From Periplaneta americana (lineage: Eukaryota; Arthropoda; Insecta; Blattodea; Blattidae): a stretch of DNA of 64,000 nt. The notes beneath the pieces were generated by a model. That model ran no database searches. It saw only the letters and a program-made list of their open reading frames with translations, and was not told the origin of the DNA. Made by a program: the position numbers and the translations under genes. Of the stretch, positions 44,391 to 54,344 are shown piece after piece (position 1 is the first letter of the stretch; each line of letters begins with the position of its first letter). The stretch is from the NCBI RefSeq assembly GCF_040183065.1, contig NC_091124.1, positions 96,242,501 through 96,306,500 of the forward strand, written 5' to 3'.

Positions 44391-45260
44391 ATATTAAAAT
44401 GCTGTGTTCATTATTTTATTAATCCCTGCTGCTTTGCACTCTATTGCCTAAGGAACATTCAGTAAATATGTTGATAGTTAAATAATTGGCAATAATTAAT
44501 TTGCAAGTTGTGCTACAGGGAATATGATTATTATACTAATCTAAATCTGTGATCAGGGCCTAAACATACTGGTAGTAATTGTAAACAAGAAGAAAAACCA
44601 TAATTCTGATGACAAAATATATCCTGATTTCCTAGAATTATAACGACAAATTTTCACCAATTTTGTAATAATGTGTAAGAACATGAAGTAACATAAACAA
44701 AATTATTTGACTATATTACACTAAAACGAGTTGTAATAAATAAAAGAAAGGACAAAACAAAAAATTCACTACGGAGCGCGGAGATTCGAACTCGAACTGT
44801 CTGCATAGAAGTTAAGTAGCTTAACCACTGCTCCACGCCAAGCATGCTGTGGAGGTATTAAAATGCTGTGTTAATTATTTTATTAATCCCTGCAGCTCTA
44901 CACTTTACTGACTAAGGAACACTCAGTAAATATGTTGACCGTTAAATAAATGGCAATAATTAATTTGCAAGTTGTGCTACAGGGAATATGATTATTATAC
45001 TAATCTAAATCCGTGATCATTAGGGCCTAAATGTAGTAATTGTAAACAAGAAGAAAAATCATAATTCTGATGACAAAATATATCCTGATTTCCTAGATAT
45101 ATAACGACAAATTTTCACCATTTTATAATAATGTGTAAGTAATATGAAGTAACATAAGCAAAATTATTTGACTATATTACACTAAAACGAGTTGTAAAAA
45201 ATAAAAGAAAGGAAAAAACAAAAAGTTCTCTACGGAGATTCGAAGCATGCTGTGGAGGTA
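44391..45260. repeat. Tandem duplication, two units of ~465 and ~405 bp
   Basis: Unit 1 (44391-44856) and unit 2 (44856-45260) run in parallel from TATTAAAATGCTGTGTT to AGCATGCTGTGGAGGTA. Unit 2 lacks about 55 bp, which removes the tRNA-like module: GAGATTCGA joins directly to AGCATGC. The two differ by scattered substitutions. Confidence 0.93.
44778..44838 (-). repeat. tRNA-like module, right arm of element V
   Basis: On the minus strand box A is TGGAGCAGTGGTTAAGC and box B GAGTTCGAATCTC. It occurs only in unit 1 of the tandem duplication. Confidence 0.68.
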
Positions 45261-45508
45261 ACCCAAATCAGCGCCTTGTGTTATGCAGTTAACTAAAGTG
45301 GTGCACAGAGGTTTACGGTAGTGAGCTGCACGCTCTCCCGCAGGGACTGCACTTAGAAAATTTTCACTGCTCAAGAGATCAGCCACTTTCATTTTGACCA
45401 AGTGTACATATTCAATTAATAAAACAATTATTAAGGTTACTTTTTGACTCGCCCTCATATGTATGTACGTACATATGTACTGTATGTATGTATGTATGTA
45501 TGTATGTA

Positions 45509-45699
45509 TATGATTAGGTAGTATGTAAATTTAATAATGACACAAGCATTTTTTATTGTACAAGATTAAATGTAAATTAAAATTTGTTAAAAAATGGATG
45601 GCTGTGAAGAAATTATGTTTCAAAGATTTTATGAAGATATTCATGAATATAATATTATATTTTATTAGAACAGTGTAATATTAATAAGTATATCGTAAC

Positions 45700-45736
<37 letters not shown>

Positions 45737-46130
45737 ACAAAATTTAAAATAGCAATAATGCAAATTGTAAACAATTTTAACACTCTCTTGACAAAATTCT
45801 GCATATGCTACTTGTGAGTACTAAGAATGTGGCTCTACAGTCGATAATGCCATTTTTATATTGGTGACTGCATCTGCATCGCCACACCTATCACTGAACA
45901 GCCTTAAATTAAACAAAAAGAAAGCTTCGTGTTTATCCGCAGAATGCCACAAACAGCATATACGGTATTTATCGATAAACGTGTAAACAAAGTAATTTCT
46001 TTATGAGTAGCCTATATTGTACAGTGTCATTTTTAAGCTGCACAATAGGCTCGCAACAGTAATCTGGCTGGTAACATAAATTTGAAGGTAGGCTAACAGT
46101 AAAGTAAAATGTGTTAATGGGATGCATTCT
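45509..46130. other. Intronic stretch with an (AAT)n microsatellite
   Basis: (AAT)n at 45702-45734; otherwise AT-rich and featureless to me. Confidence 0.45.
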
Positions 46131-46135
46131 CTAGG

Positions 46136-46741
46136 TTAACCCGTGGTATTTTTGTCACGTATCTGGTGAAGTGAGGTTTGAGGAGCTTCAGGTAATTATT
46201 TTTTTCCCAGAGGACAGATAATTATTAAAACATAACAAATTAACTTTGTAGTACTCTTAAGGTTTATTAAACAGATAGTGAAGTGATATGAAAAAAAATA
46301 TATAAGTAAATAAGTCCTAATTGTATTTTGATTATGTACTACATAGAAAAGTTTAAAATGTCACTTTATATACAAAATAACTAATGATACAAAAAAATAA
46401 CTGTCATTTATAAAAATTATTGAAACAAATCATTGCACATAATATAAATTCGCACAACATCTGTACGCTGGCAGTTTTTTTCTAATTTTTCAAGAAGATA
46501 TCGCCTGATCAAAAAGTTACATACCTGGTGAGGTGGGGTTTGGTGAGCCTCTAACCGTGCAAGATCCGAAATAACTCGAAGAAAATGTGTTGTACAATGC
46601 GACTGCTCACTAGGCCTGTTATTAACAGATTGTATGAAAGTAACTTGAGTGATGGTCACCCACACTACATGCCATACCGAGTAATGGCGGTTCGTAATTT
46701 TCATGGGGTTCGACAGACCACACCTCATCAGTTACGGGTTA
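46136..46741. mobile_element. Possible inverted-repeat element with TTAACCCGT ends
   Basis: TTAACCCGT at 46136 and ACGGGTTAA at 46733 form a 9-bp inverted repeat. A motif like TACCTGGTGAGGTGGGGTTT recurs near 46160 and 46522, and in weaker inverted form near 46712. A 103-codon minus-strand frame (46417-46728) shows no domain I know. Boundaries are tentative. Confidence 0.4.
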
Positions 46742-46744
46742 AGG

Positions 46745-47388
46745 AAACAAGAGAACCTTGGTGAGTACTCTTATCCTCCGATCTTGTGCAGCATAAGTGA
46801 ATAGCTTTTGGTGGTCTAGCAGTTAGTTATTTAATTGGTTTATTCTACGACACTTTATCAACTGGAATTGAGGCATGCAAATGGAAAAGGCTGAAAGTGT
46901 CGCAAATAAGAACTTGTAGAAATCACATAAAACTGTTTAAAGCTCGAATTTTTTAATTTTAATAACTGAAAAAAGCATTAATCTGAATTGTAAAATTTTA
47001 CATAATATTACCTCCATTTCATGTCATTTTCTTTATTTTGTGAGGAGAAGGACTGGATAAAGGGGAAAGTTCTTTGTTCATAAACCTGGAGAATGCTGTA
47101 AGTACCATCTGGCTACTTATGAAAGGATGTAAGTCCAAGGTACAAAGAGAAAACAGTGTTACATATTTTTATGTTATTTATTTTGTAACTTGAGAACAAC
47201 AAAGTGCAGACGCACTCAAATACTGCCTGTTTGAAAAAAAAAAATCAGCTCTCATGGCACAAAATAAACTAATAGTACTTAATATCTGCATGTTATGACA
47301 TAGATTGCAATAATCATTATGTACATCCTCAGGCACAAAGTAAATTAAATAATGGAATATCTTCATTCTCAGTGGCAGACCCTATTAA
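46745..47388. other. Intronic stretch, no recognisable feature
   Basis: No coding, tail or inverted repeat recognised. Confidence 0.4.
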
Positions 47389-47389
47389 G

Positions 47390-47930
47390 TTTTTTTTTTT
47401 TTTTTTTTTTTTATGGGGCGACGAATGTCCTTCGACAAGGTGTGCTACATCTTTGCTCCTGAAAGTGGCTCAGTCTCATTTGTTTTTTGGATTTTAAGAG
47501 AAATTCCTGATAGAACTGTTTGTCTTCTACTTTCTCAAGGTAGTTTATCATCCCCAGTAGATCTTTGGCCTTTTTTGGCGCTGATCTGGGAAACAAACTG
47601 AATCCTTGGCAAATTTTGTAAATCAGAAAGTGAGTTAAGTTTTTTCCTTTTGTTGAGAGCATCTGTTTTCGTCCACATACTTGTAAGATCCAAACCCGTG
47701 GATATTTTTATCCAAGACATTTGCTATCATGTATGAAAATGTACACTGACGCCTACTCTCTGCTGGATCATCATATTTTCCATGAGACCTACGACCCACA
47801 TTTTGCATGTATATTCTTTTCAGTAAATAATTAACTTGCAGGTTTTTCACTAACTTTGTAGGATTCCAAAACTCCTTCTGTTCAGGTGCAAGATCTTTAC
47901 ATGCATACTTACATGAACAGGGGCTTGTTG
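47390..47930 (-). pseudogene. Poly(A)-tailed retrocopy of an unidentified transcript
   Basis: A 23-base T run at 47390-47412 reads as a poly(A) tail on the minus strand. Upstream of it (47913 down to 47635) is a continuous frame: PEQKEFWNPTKLVKNLQVNY, LLKRIYMQNVGRRSHGKYDD, RRQCTFSYMIANVLDKNIHG, FGSYKYVDEN. Further frames follow after shifts (SDLQNLPRIQFVSQIS; GMINYLEKVEDKQFYQEFL). The composition is protein-like, but I do not recognise the parent gene. No target duplication was found. Confidence 0.45.
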
Positions 47931-48149
47931 TGGTGGTGATTGTTTAATTGCAGTATGTTTCTCTGAGCTTGTTACATAGGGTTTTCCATTCTCTCTAGCC
48001 TGTCGAAGAATTTTTAACATAGCACTTTACTAACAGGACGATCTTGGTTCATTTATTTGATAGACAACTTAACTTAGACTCAGAATACAAACACGTTCAC
48101 AGCGAGTCTCAGCAAAGCAAACAGTGCACTAGATGCACACTTGGCACAT
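47931..48149. other. Intronic stretch, no recognisable feature
   Basis: Lies between the retrocopy and a SINE; it may include the 5' part of the retrocopy. Confidence 0.35.
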
Positions 48150-48332
48150 TCAACGTGATGCAAAATGAGTCCAGGGTGAAGGACTGAAAATTACCGAACA
48201 TTTGCGCTTGATTGGTTGAGGGTAAACGCCGGAAAAAAACCTCAACCAGGTAACTTGTCCCAACCAAAATCTGAATCCAGGTTCGTTTCACAGTCAGACA
48301 TGCTAACCATTAACTCCACAGTGGTGGACTCT
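48150..48332 (-). mobile_element. tRNA-derived SINE (family B), diverged copy
   Basis: It contains ATGAGTCCAGGGTGAAGG, GGTTGAGGGTAAACGCCGG, AACCTCAACCAGGTAACTTG and a decayed box B/box A region ending ACTCCACAGTGGTGGAC. It matches 3267-3515 throughout at lower identity. Confidence 0.8.
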
Positions 48333-48559
48333 CGCAGTTACCTTGATAGAGTTAAAATCTTACAAAATGACTCGTTATAAACATTTTCTACAAAGGAAAG
48401 TAAAGATGTGTTCCTGTATTATAGAATTGTGGCATGTCAATGAAACCTGTAGAGTGATCCAGGCAAATAGATGGCTATTTCTCGCCCACTTTATATTTAG
48501 AAATTGAATAACTTCTGCAAATGGAAGTGTCACTGAATAAATACTATTACTACAAGTGT

Positions 48560-48772
48560 AATTGAGGACGTCACTCGAATAAGGGAGTTAGAGCAAAATT
48601 CAGTTTTGATATAAACTAATTTCAGTGTTTGTCAGCCATCAAGTTCATCATAGTTGTATCGAAAAAGTGTAATTTAACAATGAAGAAAAACTTTTTCGAC
48701 ACAACTGTGAAATTAGTTTATATCAAAACTACATTTTGCTTTATATGCCGTTATTCGGGTGACATCTCAATT
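48560..48772. mobile_element. 213-bp foldback MITE upstream of exon F
   Basis: Nearly the whole sequence is a palindrome: AATTGAGGACGTCACTCGAA, AGCAAAATTCAGTTTTGATA and TAAACTAATTTCA at the left are mirrored at the right. An inner hairpin is GTTGTATCGAAAAAGT / ACTTTTTCGACACAAC. It would form a long stem in RNA. It lies 206 bp upstream of maltase exon F. Confidence 0.9.
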
Positions 48773-48978
48773 GCATTAAACATCAGGGATGTAGCCCAGG
48801 TACATGGAATGATAACCACGTACTGTAACACTGTGGTACTGGAGGGTCCACTTATAGTAAGCAACATGTTAAATAATAATAATAGAGATAATAATAATGT
48901 TACCAAATTATTTCTGGCAACTTCTCGATAACTTGCCATTTAATGCAGATGATCTAGCAGCAATACTTGTGTTCACAG

Positions 48979-49171
48979 GTTTCTCTACAAGTAATGTCAC
49001 ATGGCTGCCCGTAAACCCCAACTACAAAGACCTGAATTTGGTAAATGAGAAGGCAGCAGAAAAAAGCCACTACCACGTGTACAAGCAATTGCTACAGGCT
49101 AGGCAGGAACCTGCCATCCAACAAGGCAGTCTGCACACTAACGTAATAGGAGACGTCTTTTCTTTCTCGAG
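48979..49171 (+). CDS. Maltase exon F
   Basis: Acceptor GTTCACAG ends at 48978; donor GTGGGC starts at 49172. Two bases complete Gly, then FSTSNVTWLPVNPNYKDLN, the strongly conserved maltase segment ending the barrel, followed by the VYKQLLQARQEPAIQQGSL helix and the start of the C-terminal beta domain (VIGDVFSFS). It ends two bases into an Arg codon. An N-glycosylation sequon, NVT, is present. Confidence 0.95.
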
Positions 49172-49278
49172 GTGGGCTTTCCTTTAGCAGTACACAATTA
49201 AGTAGCACAGTACTGTGCAGTAAAAATTATCTTGCCTAAACTGGATGAAATGAAATCGGATAATAACTATGTTTCCAG

Positions 49279-49422
49279 GGAGCTAGAAGGTGCTACCATC
49301 TTCGTTGTGGTTATGAACTTGAGCGACAGTGAACAGACAGTGGACTTAGAAGCCCCATATCCTAGTCTACCCCAGTCACCTCTAGTGCACACGGCCAGTA
49401 TCAACTCTAACCTCACTCAGGG
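49279..49422 (+). CDS. Maltase exon G, C-terminal beta domain
   Basis: Acceptor ATGTTTCCAG ends at 49278; donor GTAAAA starts at 49423. One base completes Arg, then ELEGATIFVVVMNLSDSEQTV, a beta-sandwich strand pair typical of the maltase C-terminal domain, on to INSNLTQ. It is only 107 bp from exon F, by far the shortest intron of the gene. Two N-glycosylation sequons (NLS, NLT) are visible. Confidence 0.93.
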
Positions 49423-49461
49423 GTAAAAACAGCTACATCATTTTTTTTATAGTATATTAGC

Positions 49462-49781
49462 ACAGTCTAGTATATACAGTCACGAAGCTCAATATGTACC
49501 GTAAAACGGGGTGACTTGATACATTTTGTAAGTTCATGTTTCGGAACCGAAACATCAACCTAGAAAACATATAAAGTCACCCCAGCGTATCTAGTCTCCC
49601 CATTTTATATGCTGGGAGACTTGATGTTTTACAGTAGTAAATATGCATCCATAGGTAGTTGCTAACCACTAGGATCGCTAATATCGGCTCATTACAGACA
49701 ATGCGAAATAGTACCGCAACAGTCTATTGTTCCTAGCACCCTCACAACTCAAGCTTCGTGACTGTATATATACTAGACTGT
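49462..49781. mobile_element. MITE, ACAGTCTAG family, copy 2, with another MITE nested in it
   Basis: It has the same ends as 37275-37452 (ACAGTCTAGTATATACAGTC and CACGAAGCT) in inverted form. An insertion of about 130 bp (about 49500-49640) is itself an inverted repeat: CGTAAAACGGGGTGACTTGA at the left mirrors CTGTAAAACATCAAGTCTCC read outward at the right. Outside are TATATTAGC and GACATTAGT, a weak duplication. Confidence 0.85.
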
Positions 49782-49799
49782 GACATTAGTATTGAAATC

Positions 49800-50170
49800 T
49801 TAGTTTTACTAATATAACATTAAATAGAAATAAATATTTTCTCTTCTATGGCTCATATATCCGAGTACAAATACAAATGATCAGGTTAGACAGAGTCCTG
49901 GCAACAACATTGATCTATTCATCTAACCTATTTTTGTTAGGGCCAATTTGTTACTAGCGATTGTTTTACATTATGATTTCTACACAATGGAGATGTTTCA
50001 CTGCTTGTGCATTCCAGAGTCGGTTCAAAATATTTAGAAGACAGAGGAAGAATTAGTCAAAAGGGCTATATTTTTGCCATTATTATTAGTATTTCTATTA
50101 TTTTCATCGTAACAGCAACAAGCAATGTTTTACTTCTACTGACCTAAGGCATACTTTTCTTTCAAGCTTT
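49800..50170. other. Intron 7 stretch, no recognisable feature
   Basis: No coding or repeat recognised. Confidence 0.4.
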
Positions 50171-50177
50171 ATACATA

Positions 50178-50835
50178 TACTACTTACTTACAAATGGCTT
50201 TTAGAGAACTCAGAGATTCATTGTCCCCCTCACATAACACTGCCATTGGTCCCTATCTTGAGCAAAATTAATCCACCTCCCTTAAATCCATTTTAATATT
50301 GTCCACCCACCTATGTCTCGGTCTCCCCAAAGGTTTTTTTCCCTCAGCTCTCCCAACTAACACTCTATATGCATTTCTTGATTCAGCCATAGCTTGCTAC
50401 CATGCCCTGTCCATCTCAAATGTCTGGATTTCATGTTCTTAATTATGTTAGATGAAAAATACAATGTGTGCAATTCTGTGTTCTGTAACTTTCTCCATTC
50501 TCCTGTAACTTTATCTTTCTTAGCCCCAAATATTTTCCTAAGCACCTTATTCCCTAAAATCCTTAACCTCTGTTCCTCTCTCAAAGTGAGAATCCTAGTT
50601 TCACAACCATACAGAACAACCGGTAATATAACTGTTTTATAAATACTAACTTTCAGTTTTTTTTAAAGCAGATTAGATGAAAAAAGCTTCTCAACTGAAT
50701 AATAACAAAAATTTCCCATATTTATTCTGCGTTTAATTTCCTCTCGAGTGCTTTGCTGTGATCATGCCAAAAAATCAGTCCCATTCCGAGGCTTATGTTG
50801 AGGTTTCGTAAAAAGCTTATTCAATATATTCGCAG
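50178..50835 (-). mobile_element. LINE group A, antisense 3' portion
   Basis: On the minus strand: EEQRLRILGNKVLRKIFGAK, KDKVTGEWRKLQNTELHTLY, IIKNMKSRHLRWTGHG and then frameshifted MHIEC...GGW-type tail. The extreme 3' end has the TTACTTAC-type tail of the group (50178-50190). It extends upstream to about 50835 in degraded form. Confidence 0.88.
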
Positions 50836-51469
50836 TTACCCTCCATTCTGGAGGCCATATCTTCTATCTGCAACCTGAGGACATGCTATGCCGTGGTGAT
50901 TTGATACTCATTTTTGTTATAATTTTTTTTGTCCAATGACAGGATCATTAGCTTGCCATTATTCCCCTGATTCTATGAGCATGCTCAGAGATGTCACTAG
51001 TACCAAGAAGCATAGACCACTTAGTTTGTCAGAAACTATCCAGAGTGTACTACAGGTAGAGGATCCACATTAATTGAGACGTTCTTTGGAACAAGAACTT
51101 AACTACAAATTTTTGTATTTGAGATACTAACATCAAATATTTTAGATTTCGTATAACATTAATGCACAGAACAACAATGAAATGTTTCTAGAGGGGACTG
51201 TGTTTGTTTGAGGAAAATAATATTTTCTCAGAAGGGAAATATGTTATTATGAATCCAATATAATATGTAATGCTGGAAACGAAAAAAGCCCCAACGTATG
51301 TTAAGGTGGTATTCTAGGGAATGCCTCAATTACACTCATGATGAATGATGGTGGTGGTGATGACGACGAAGAATTTTATTATTGGAATACCACAAGGGAA
51401 TTGGAGTACCAGAAAAAACCTCTGTGTTGCCTTAACAATTGGTTTGCTCAACACAAGTTATAAAATTAG
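50836..51469. other. Intron 7 stretch, no recognisable feature
   Basis: No coding or repeat recognised. Confidence 0.4.
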
Positions 51470-51474
51470 GGTGA

Positions 51475-51540
51475 ATCAACCAGCATCTGAACCTGGGCCC
51501 CCTGGGTTATAAGCCCAGTGCACTAGTAGTGATTCATCAT
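51475..51540 (-). repeat. tRNA-like module
   Basis: Minus-strand box B-like CCCAGGTTCAGATGC and a box A-like segment CACTACTAGTGCACTGG. It probably belongs to a SINE. No arms or tail were assigned. Confidence 0.4.
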
Positions 51541-51544
51541 ACAG

Positions 51545-51554
51545 TTTGTTATTA

Positions 51555-51605
<51 letters not shown>

Positions 51606-51606
51606 G
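51545..51606 (+). repeat. (ATT)n microsatellite
   Basis: About 19 ATT units. Confidence 0.97.
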
Positions 51607-53140
51607 TCGTGGTAGTGGTATCTGTTTCTTCAGTTTCTTTCTCCAGCATTCAGAATTAGAGAACTATCTGCAGTTTCTCATTGAAATCCCTAATAACTGA
51701 TTGTTATACTTCATAATAATTTCTATGGTGTCCAGTTTCGGTGTTAAAATTTTTTTAACAACTTAATTTTCTGTTTTCACATTGCAGATGGCTTCCAGTG
51801 TAAAAAATGTACACCTACTATATATTTATTTATTAAAATTAGGATATTTTTCAGCTCCACATTTGTCAATACCTCGGACTCATTTTGCCATCATTAATTC
51901 ACATATCATCACCATCCATACCATAGCCCGGGTTAAGTTCACAGTACGGCATACTGTACTTGTACAAGAGCGCGGTCGTTCAACTATCCAATCATTCACA
52001 GAACAGGAGCAGTAAGCACAATAAGCCTGAGGCTGCAGTGTAAGCCTTCGGGTCCCTCCTCCATATAAGAGAGAAAAGAAATTATCATTATTTAAAATCC
52101 AGTAAAAATTACTCTGACAGGTATAATTACTAAAAGACACTTCAAAATCAAGTGCAAAATGGGAAACCGTGCAAAACATTTTTAAACAATATAATATTAT
52201 GCAGTACTGCAGTGTGATAGATGTTGGAATCTTAAAATAAGTATAACAAGTTTTATAAAATATCTTAAGTTTAACGAAAATAATCTGTCTTTTCTTTTTT
52301 TAGGGGATTGTTCTTTTTTTTTTTTTTTTCTGATTTTAGATCGCAAATTTCATAAGCGGAAAGGACAGAGCATAAATCGAGTAAAAACTAAATGATATTA
52401 CTCCGCCCCCCCCCCAAAAGGATCACGAATTACTCGCAAAGCGAACCACATGCAAATTATCAGGAGTCGACTGTAGGCTTATATTGAAATTTGGCACATT
52501 GGCATTCATGCCAGTGATACAGCAGAATGAAATGTAATTATAAAGGAAAACAGCAGATCATATCACAATGGATTAGTAATGAATACATTAATGACAATTT
52601 GAATTTCGAAAATTAGCCTACCTCTATGAAAACACAATGTTTAAGGATTATTGATTCTAGAATTCCATTTACAACTCTGAATTACAAATATAATGGAAAA
52701 CAGACGTTAAGAATCCCTAACGACATATGGAATTATACTGTAACAAATCCCTAGGGGATAATACATACTAGGCAGAAGTAAAATAAAGACGGAAAAGAGC
52801 ATCACTGAGTGATAATTCATACCTTCATCATCATTAGATTGTTGTGATTGATCTATTTTGGAACAACAGACAATATTGTTGTTTTGCCTAGTCATGTAGA
52901 AAAGGCGGATCAGAGTAGGGAACCTTTCGGGGGTCTTGAGTAGTAGAATTCTGATTGAATATTGAAGTGATTTCGAAATGTTGAAAAAAAAAACCGATGA
53001 CATGGTTCAGAAACCCAATATGTTCTTCACATGACCGTAATACATTTGTAAAAGGGAATATGAAAGAATTCGTCGTTTCAGTTTACTTTAAGGATGTTCG
53101 TATTTCATATGTTTGTTATAAATTAAACGAAATATTTATT
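51607..53140. other. Intron 7, right part; SINE family B variant scrap at 51868-52070
   Basis: CCTCGGACTCATTTTGCCAT at 51871 and ACAATAAGCCTGAGGC at 52018 match the 33220-33600 SINE variant. The rest up to exon H shows nothing I can name. Confidence 0.45.
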
Positions 53141-53147
53141 CTTACAG

Positions 53148-53208
53148 GCAGCGAGTATCCAGGAACTTAACCTTGGGCCCCAGAGAGGCGGTAGTTCTCA
53201 CCAGCTGA
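53148..53208 (+). CDS. Maltase terminal exon H with stop codon
   Basis: The acceptor TTCTTACAG ends at 53147. One base completes Gly, then QRVSRNLTLGPREAVVLTS and TGA at 53206-53208. The LGP-x-E-A-V-V-L ending is the usual last beta strand of insect maltases, so this is the natural C-terminus, with no hydrophobic anchor after it. Its frame matches exon G exactly. Confidence 0.9.
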
Positions 53209-53380
53209 TGAAAGAATGTAGCATACCTCAAAAGAGTGACACAGAACACGACGATGATTTACCAAGGACTTCGAAATGGCAATGATATACAAGTCTTACA
53301 AGTATATTTGCATATATAGCATAAGAAACAAATAGTGTAATTTGTGTACAGTGAAATAAAAGAACATCAATGATATGTAA
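53209..53380 (+). terminator. Maltase 3' UTR with candidate poly(A) signal AATAAA at 53355
   Basis: An AATAAA hexamer lies 147 bases after the stop codon, in GTGAAATAAAAG. It is the first canonical hexamer downstream of the stop. Cleavage would be expected at about 53370-53385, just before an unrelated MITE starting at 53413. Confidence 0.6.
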
Positions 53381-53412
53381 TGATATGCTACATAGGCCTA
53401 CTTATCACAAAC

Positions 53413-53916
53413 AGCGTATTCCGAATCTCATCGGACCGGTGGATAACAATGACGTCATGCTGCAGCGAAATAGTAACAAAACTGCTGGAAGGTTCGATGG
53501 CTGTCATGGCGGCTGTACAAGTTGTTGTCTGTGCTACGCTAGCAAGAGTTTTCGAAATTTCCGTACTATCATCTCGTTCAAAGAAAAGAGAGCATAAACA
53601 ATTATTTCTTGAATCAGTAGTAATAACTGGTCCGTTGACATGTTCGTTCATAACCCATTAACATATTTTTTTTACGTTGTGCTCATTACAAACAATACAG
53701 CAGAACACACCGCCATGACACAACAGTGCACGATGTCATTCGTCTGCTAATTCCCGCCCTATACAAGAACCAATCAGATTCACTGATGGCGGCTGATGGA
53801 GACTGCCACCACCTTTGCAAGCTGATGGCACTGGTGGAGAATCAGTGACGTCATCATTGAAATTCGGAACACTGTGATGCCATCAGATTGCTCAGCGCTG
53901 AGATTCGGAATACGCT
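53413..53916. mobile_element. 504-bp MITE with AGCGTATTCCGAATCTCA ends
   Basis: AGCGTATTCCGAATCTCA is perfect at both ends in inverted form. Inner blocks ACAATGACGTCAT and ATGACGTCA are also inverted. CAAA flanks each end closely. It lies just downstream of the maltase poly(A) signal. A 93-codon frame in it has no recognisable domain. Confidence 0.85.
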
Positions 53917-54340
53917 CAAAGAAAGAAGTAGCTCGTTTGGGAAGGCATTCACTGGCATATCCTTGGTGAATATAATCTGCTATGGCAGCTACAATCAACT
54001 ATAATGACAGGGTGAGCGTCATTTGCTGCTCTTTGCTATTATATTGTGGCAATACTTGTCGATTCATCTACTTAATTTCCTCCTTTCCTGCATTACTTTA
54101 TAATTTCATCTATATTATGTTTTTTGCCACGAACACTCCAAGCATGCACTCCAGTATGACAATTTGGAGCAGCATGCCAACACTGACACGTTGGAGCATC
54201 TGTGTAAATGGTCCTACTGCTTCTTAGCAGGCACAAGTTTATAGATCCAGTTGCGTAGAGGTGAAAGAACCTAGGATTCATTCTATTGTGAGAATTCATT
54301 AATCACCATCATCATCAAAACAAGTATAAGGCCCATGGCT
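53917..54340. other. Intergenic stretch, no recognisable feature
   Basis: Short frames only; nothing recognised. Confidence 0.4.
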
Positions 54341-54344
54341 TATT

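Larger units (their letters stand above)
42971..45404. mobile_element. TA-flanked inverted-repeat element V with tRNA-like modules in both arms
   Basis: Both ends read CACTTGGTCAAAATGAAAGT then GGC going inward, with TA at 42969-42970 and 45405-45406. The right arm continues CTCTTGAGCAGTGAAAATTT then TCTAAGT, which aligns with the arms of X (CTCTTGAAGCG...TTTTTCTAAGT) and Y (CTCGTGAACAGCG...ATTTTCAAAGT). tRNA-like modules lie at 43497-43555 (plus) and 44778-44838 (minus), facing inward. The interior includes a hAT MITE and a tandem duplication. No transposase was seen. Confidence 0.7.
42808..45456. repeat. Outer inverted repeats bracketing element V
   Basis: CGAGGGAGAGTAAAAAATTA...TTAATTGAATATTTACA at the left mirrors TGAGGGCGAGTCAAAAAGTA...TTAATTGAATATGTACA at the right, over about 55 bp. 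TA and (GTAT)n tracts lie outside both ends (42772-42800 and 45464-45508). This is either an outer foldback element split at its centre by element V, or the true ends of V. Confidence 0.7.

Noticed and set aside
45177..45458. 93-codon minus-strand frame beginning near the right end of element V
   Set aside because: It runs through the terminal repeat itself (arm sequence shared with X and Y), so conservation there reflects the inverted repeat and not a protein.
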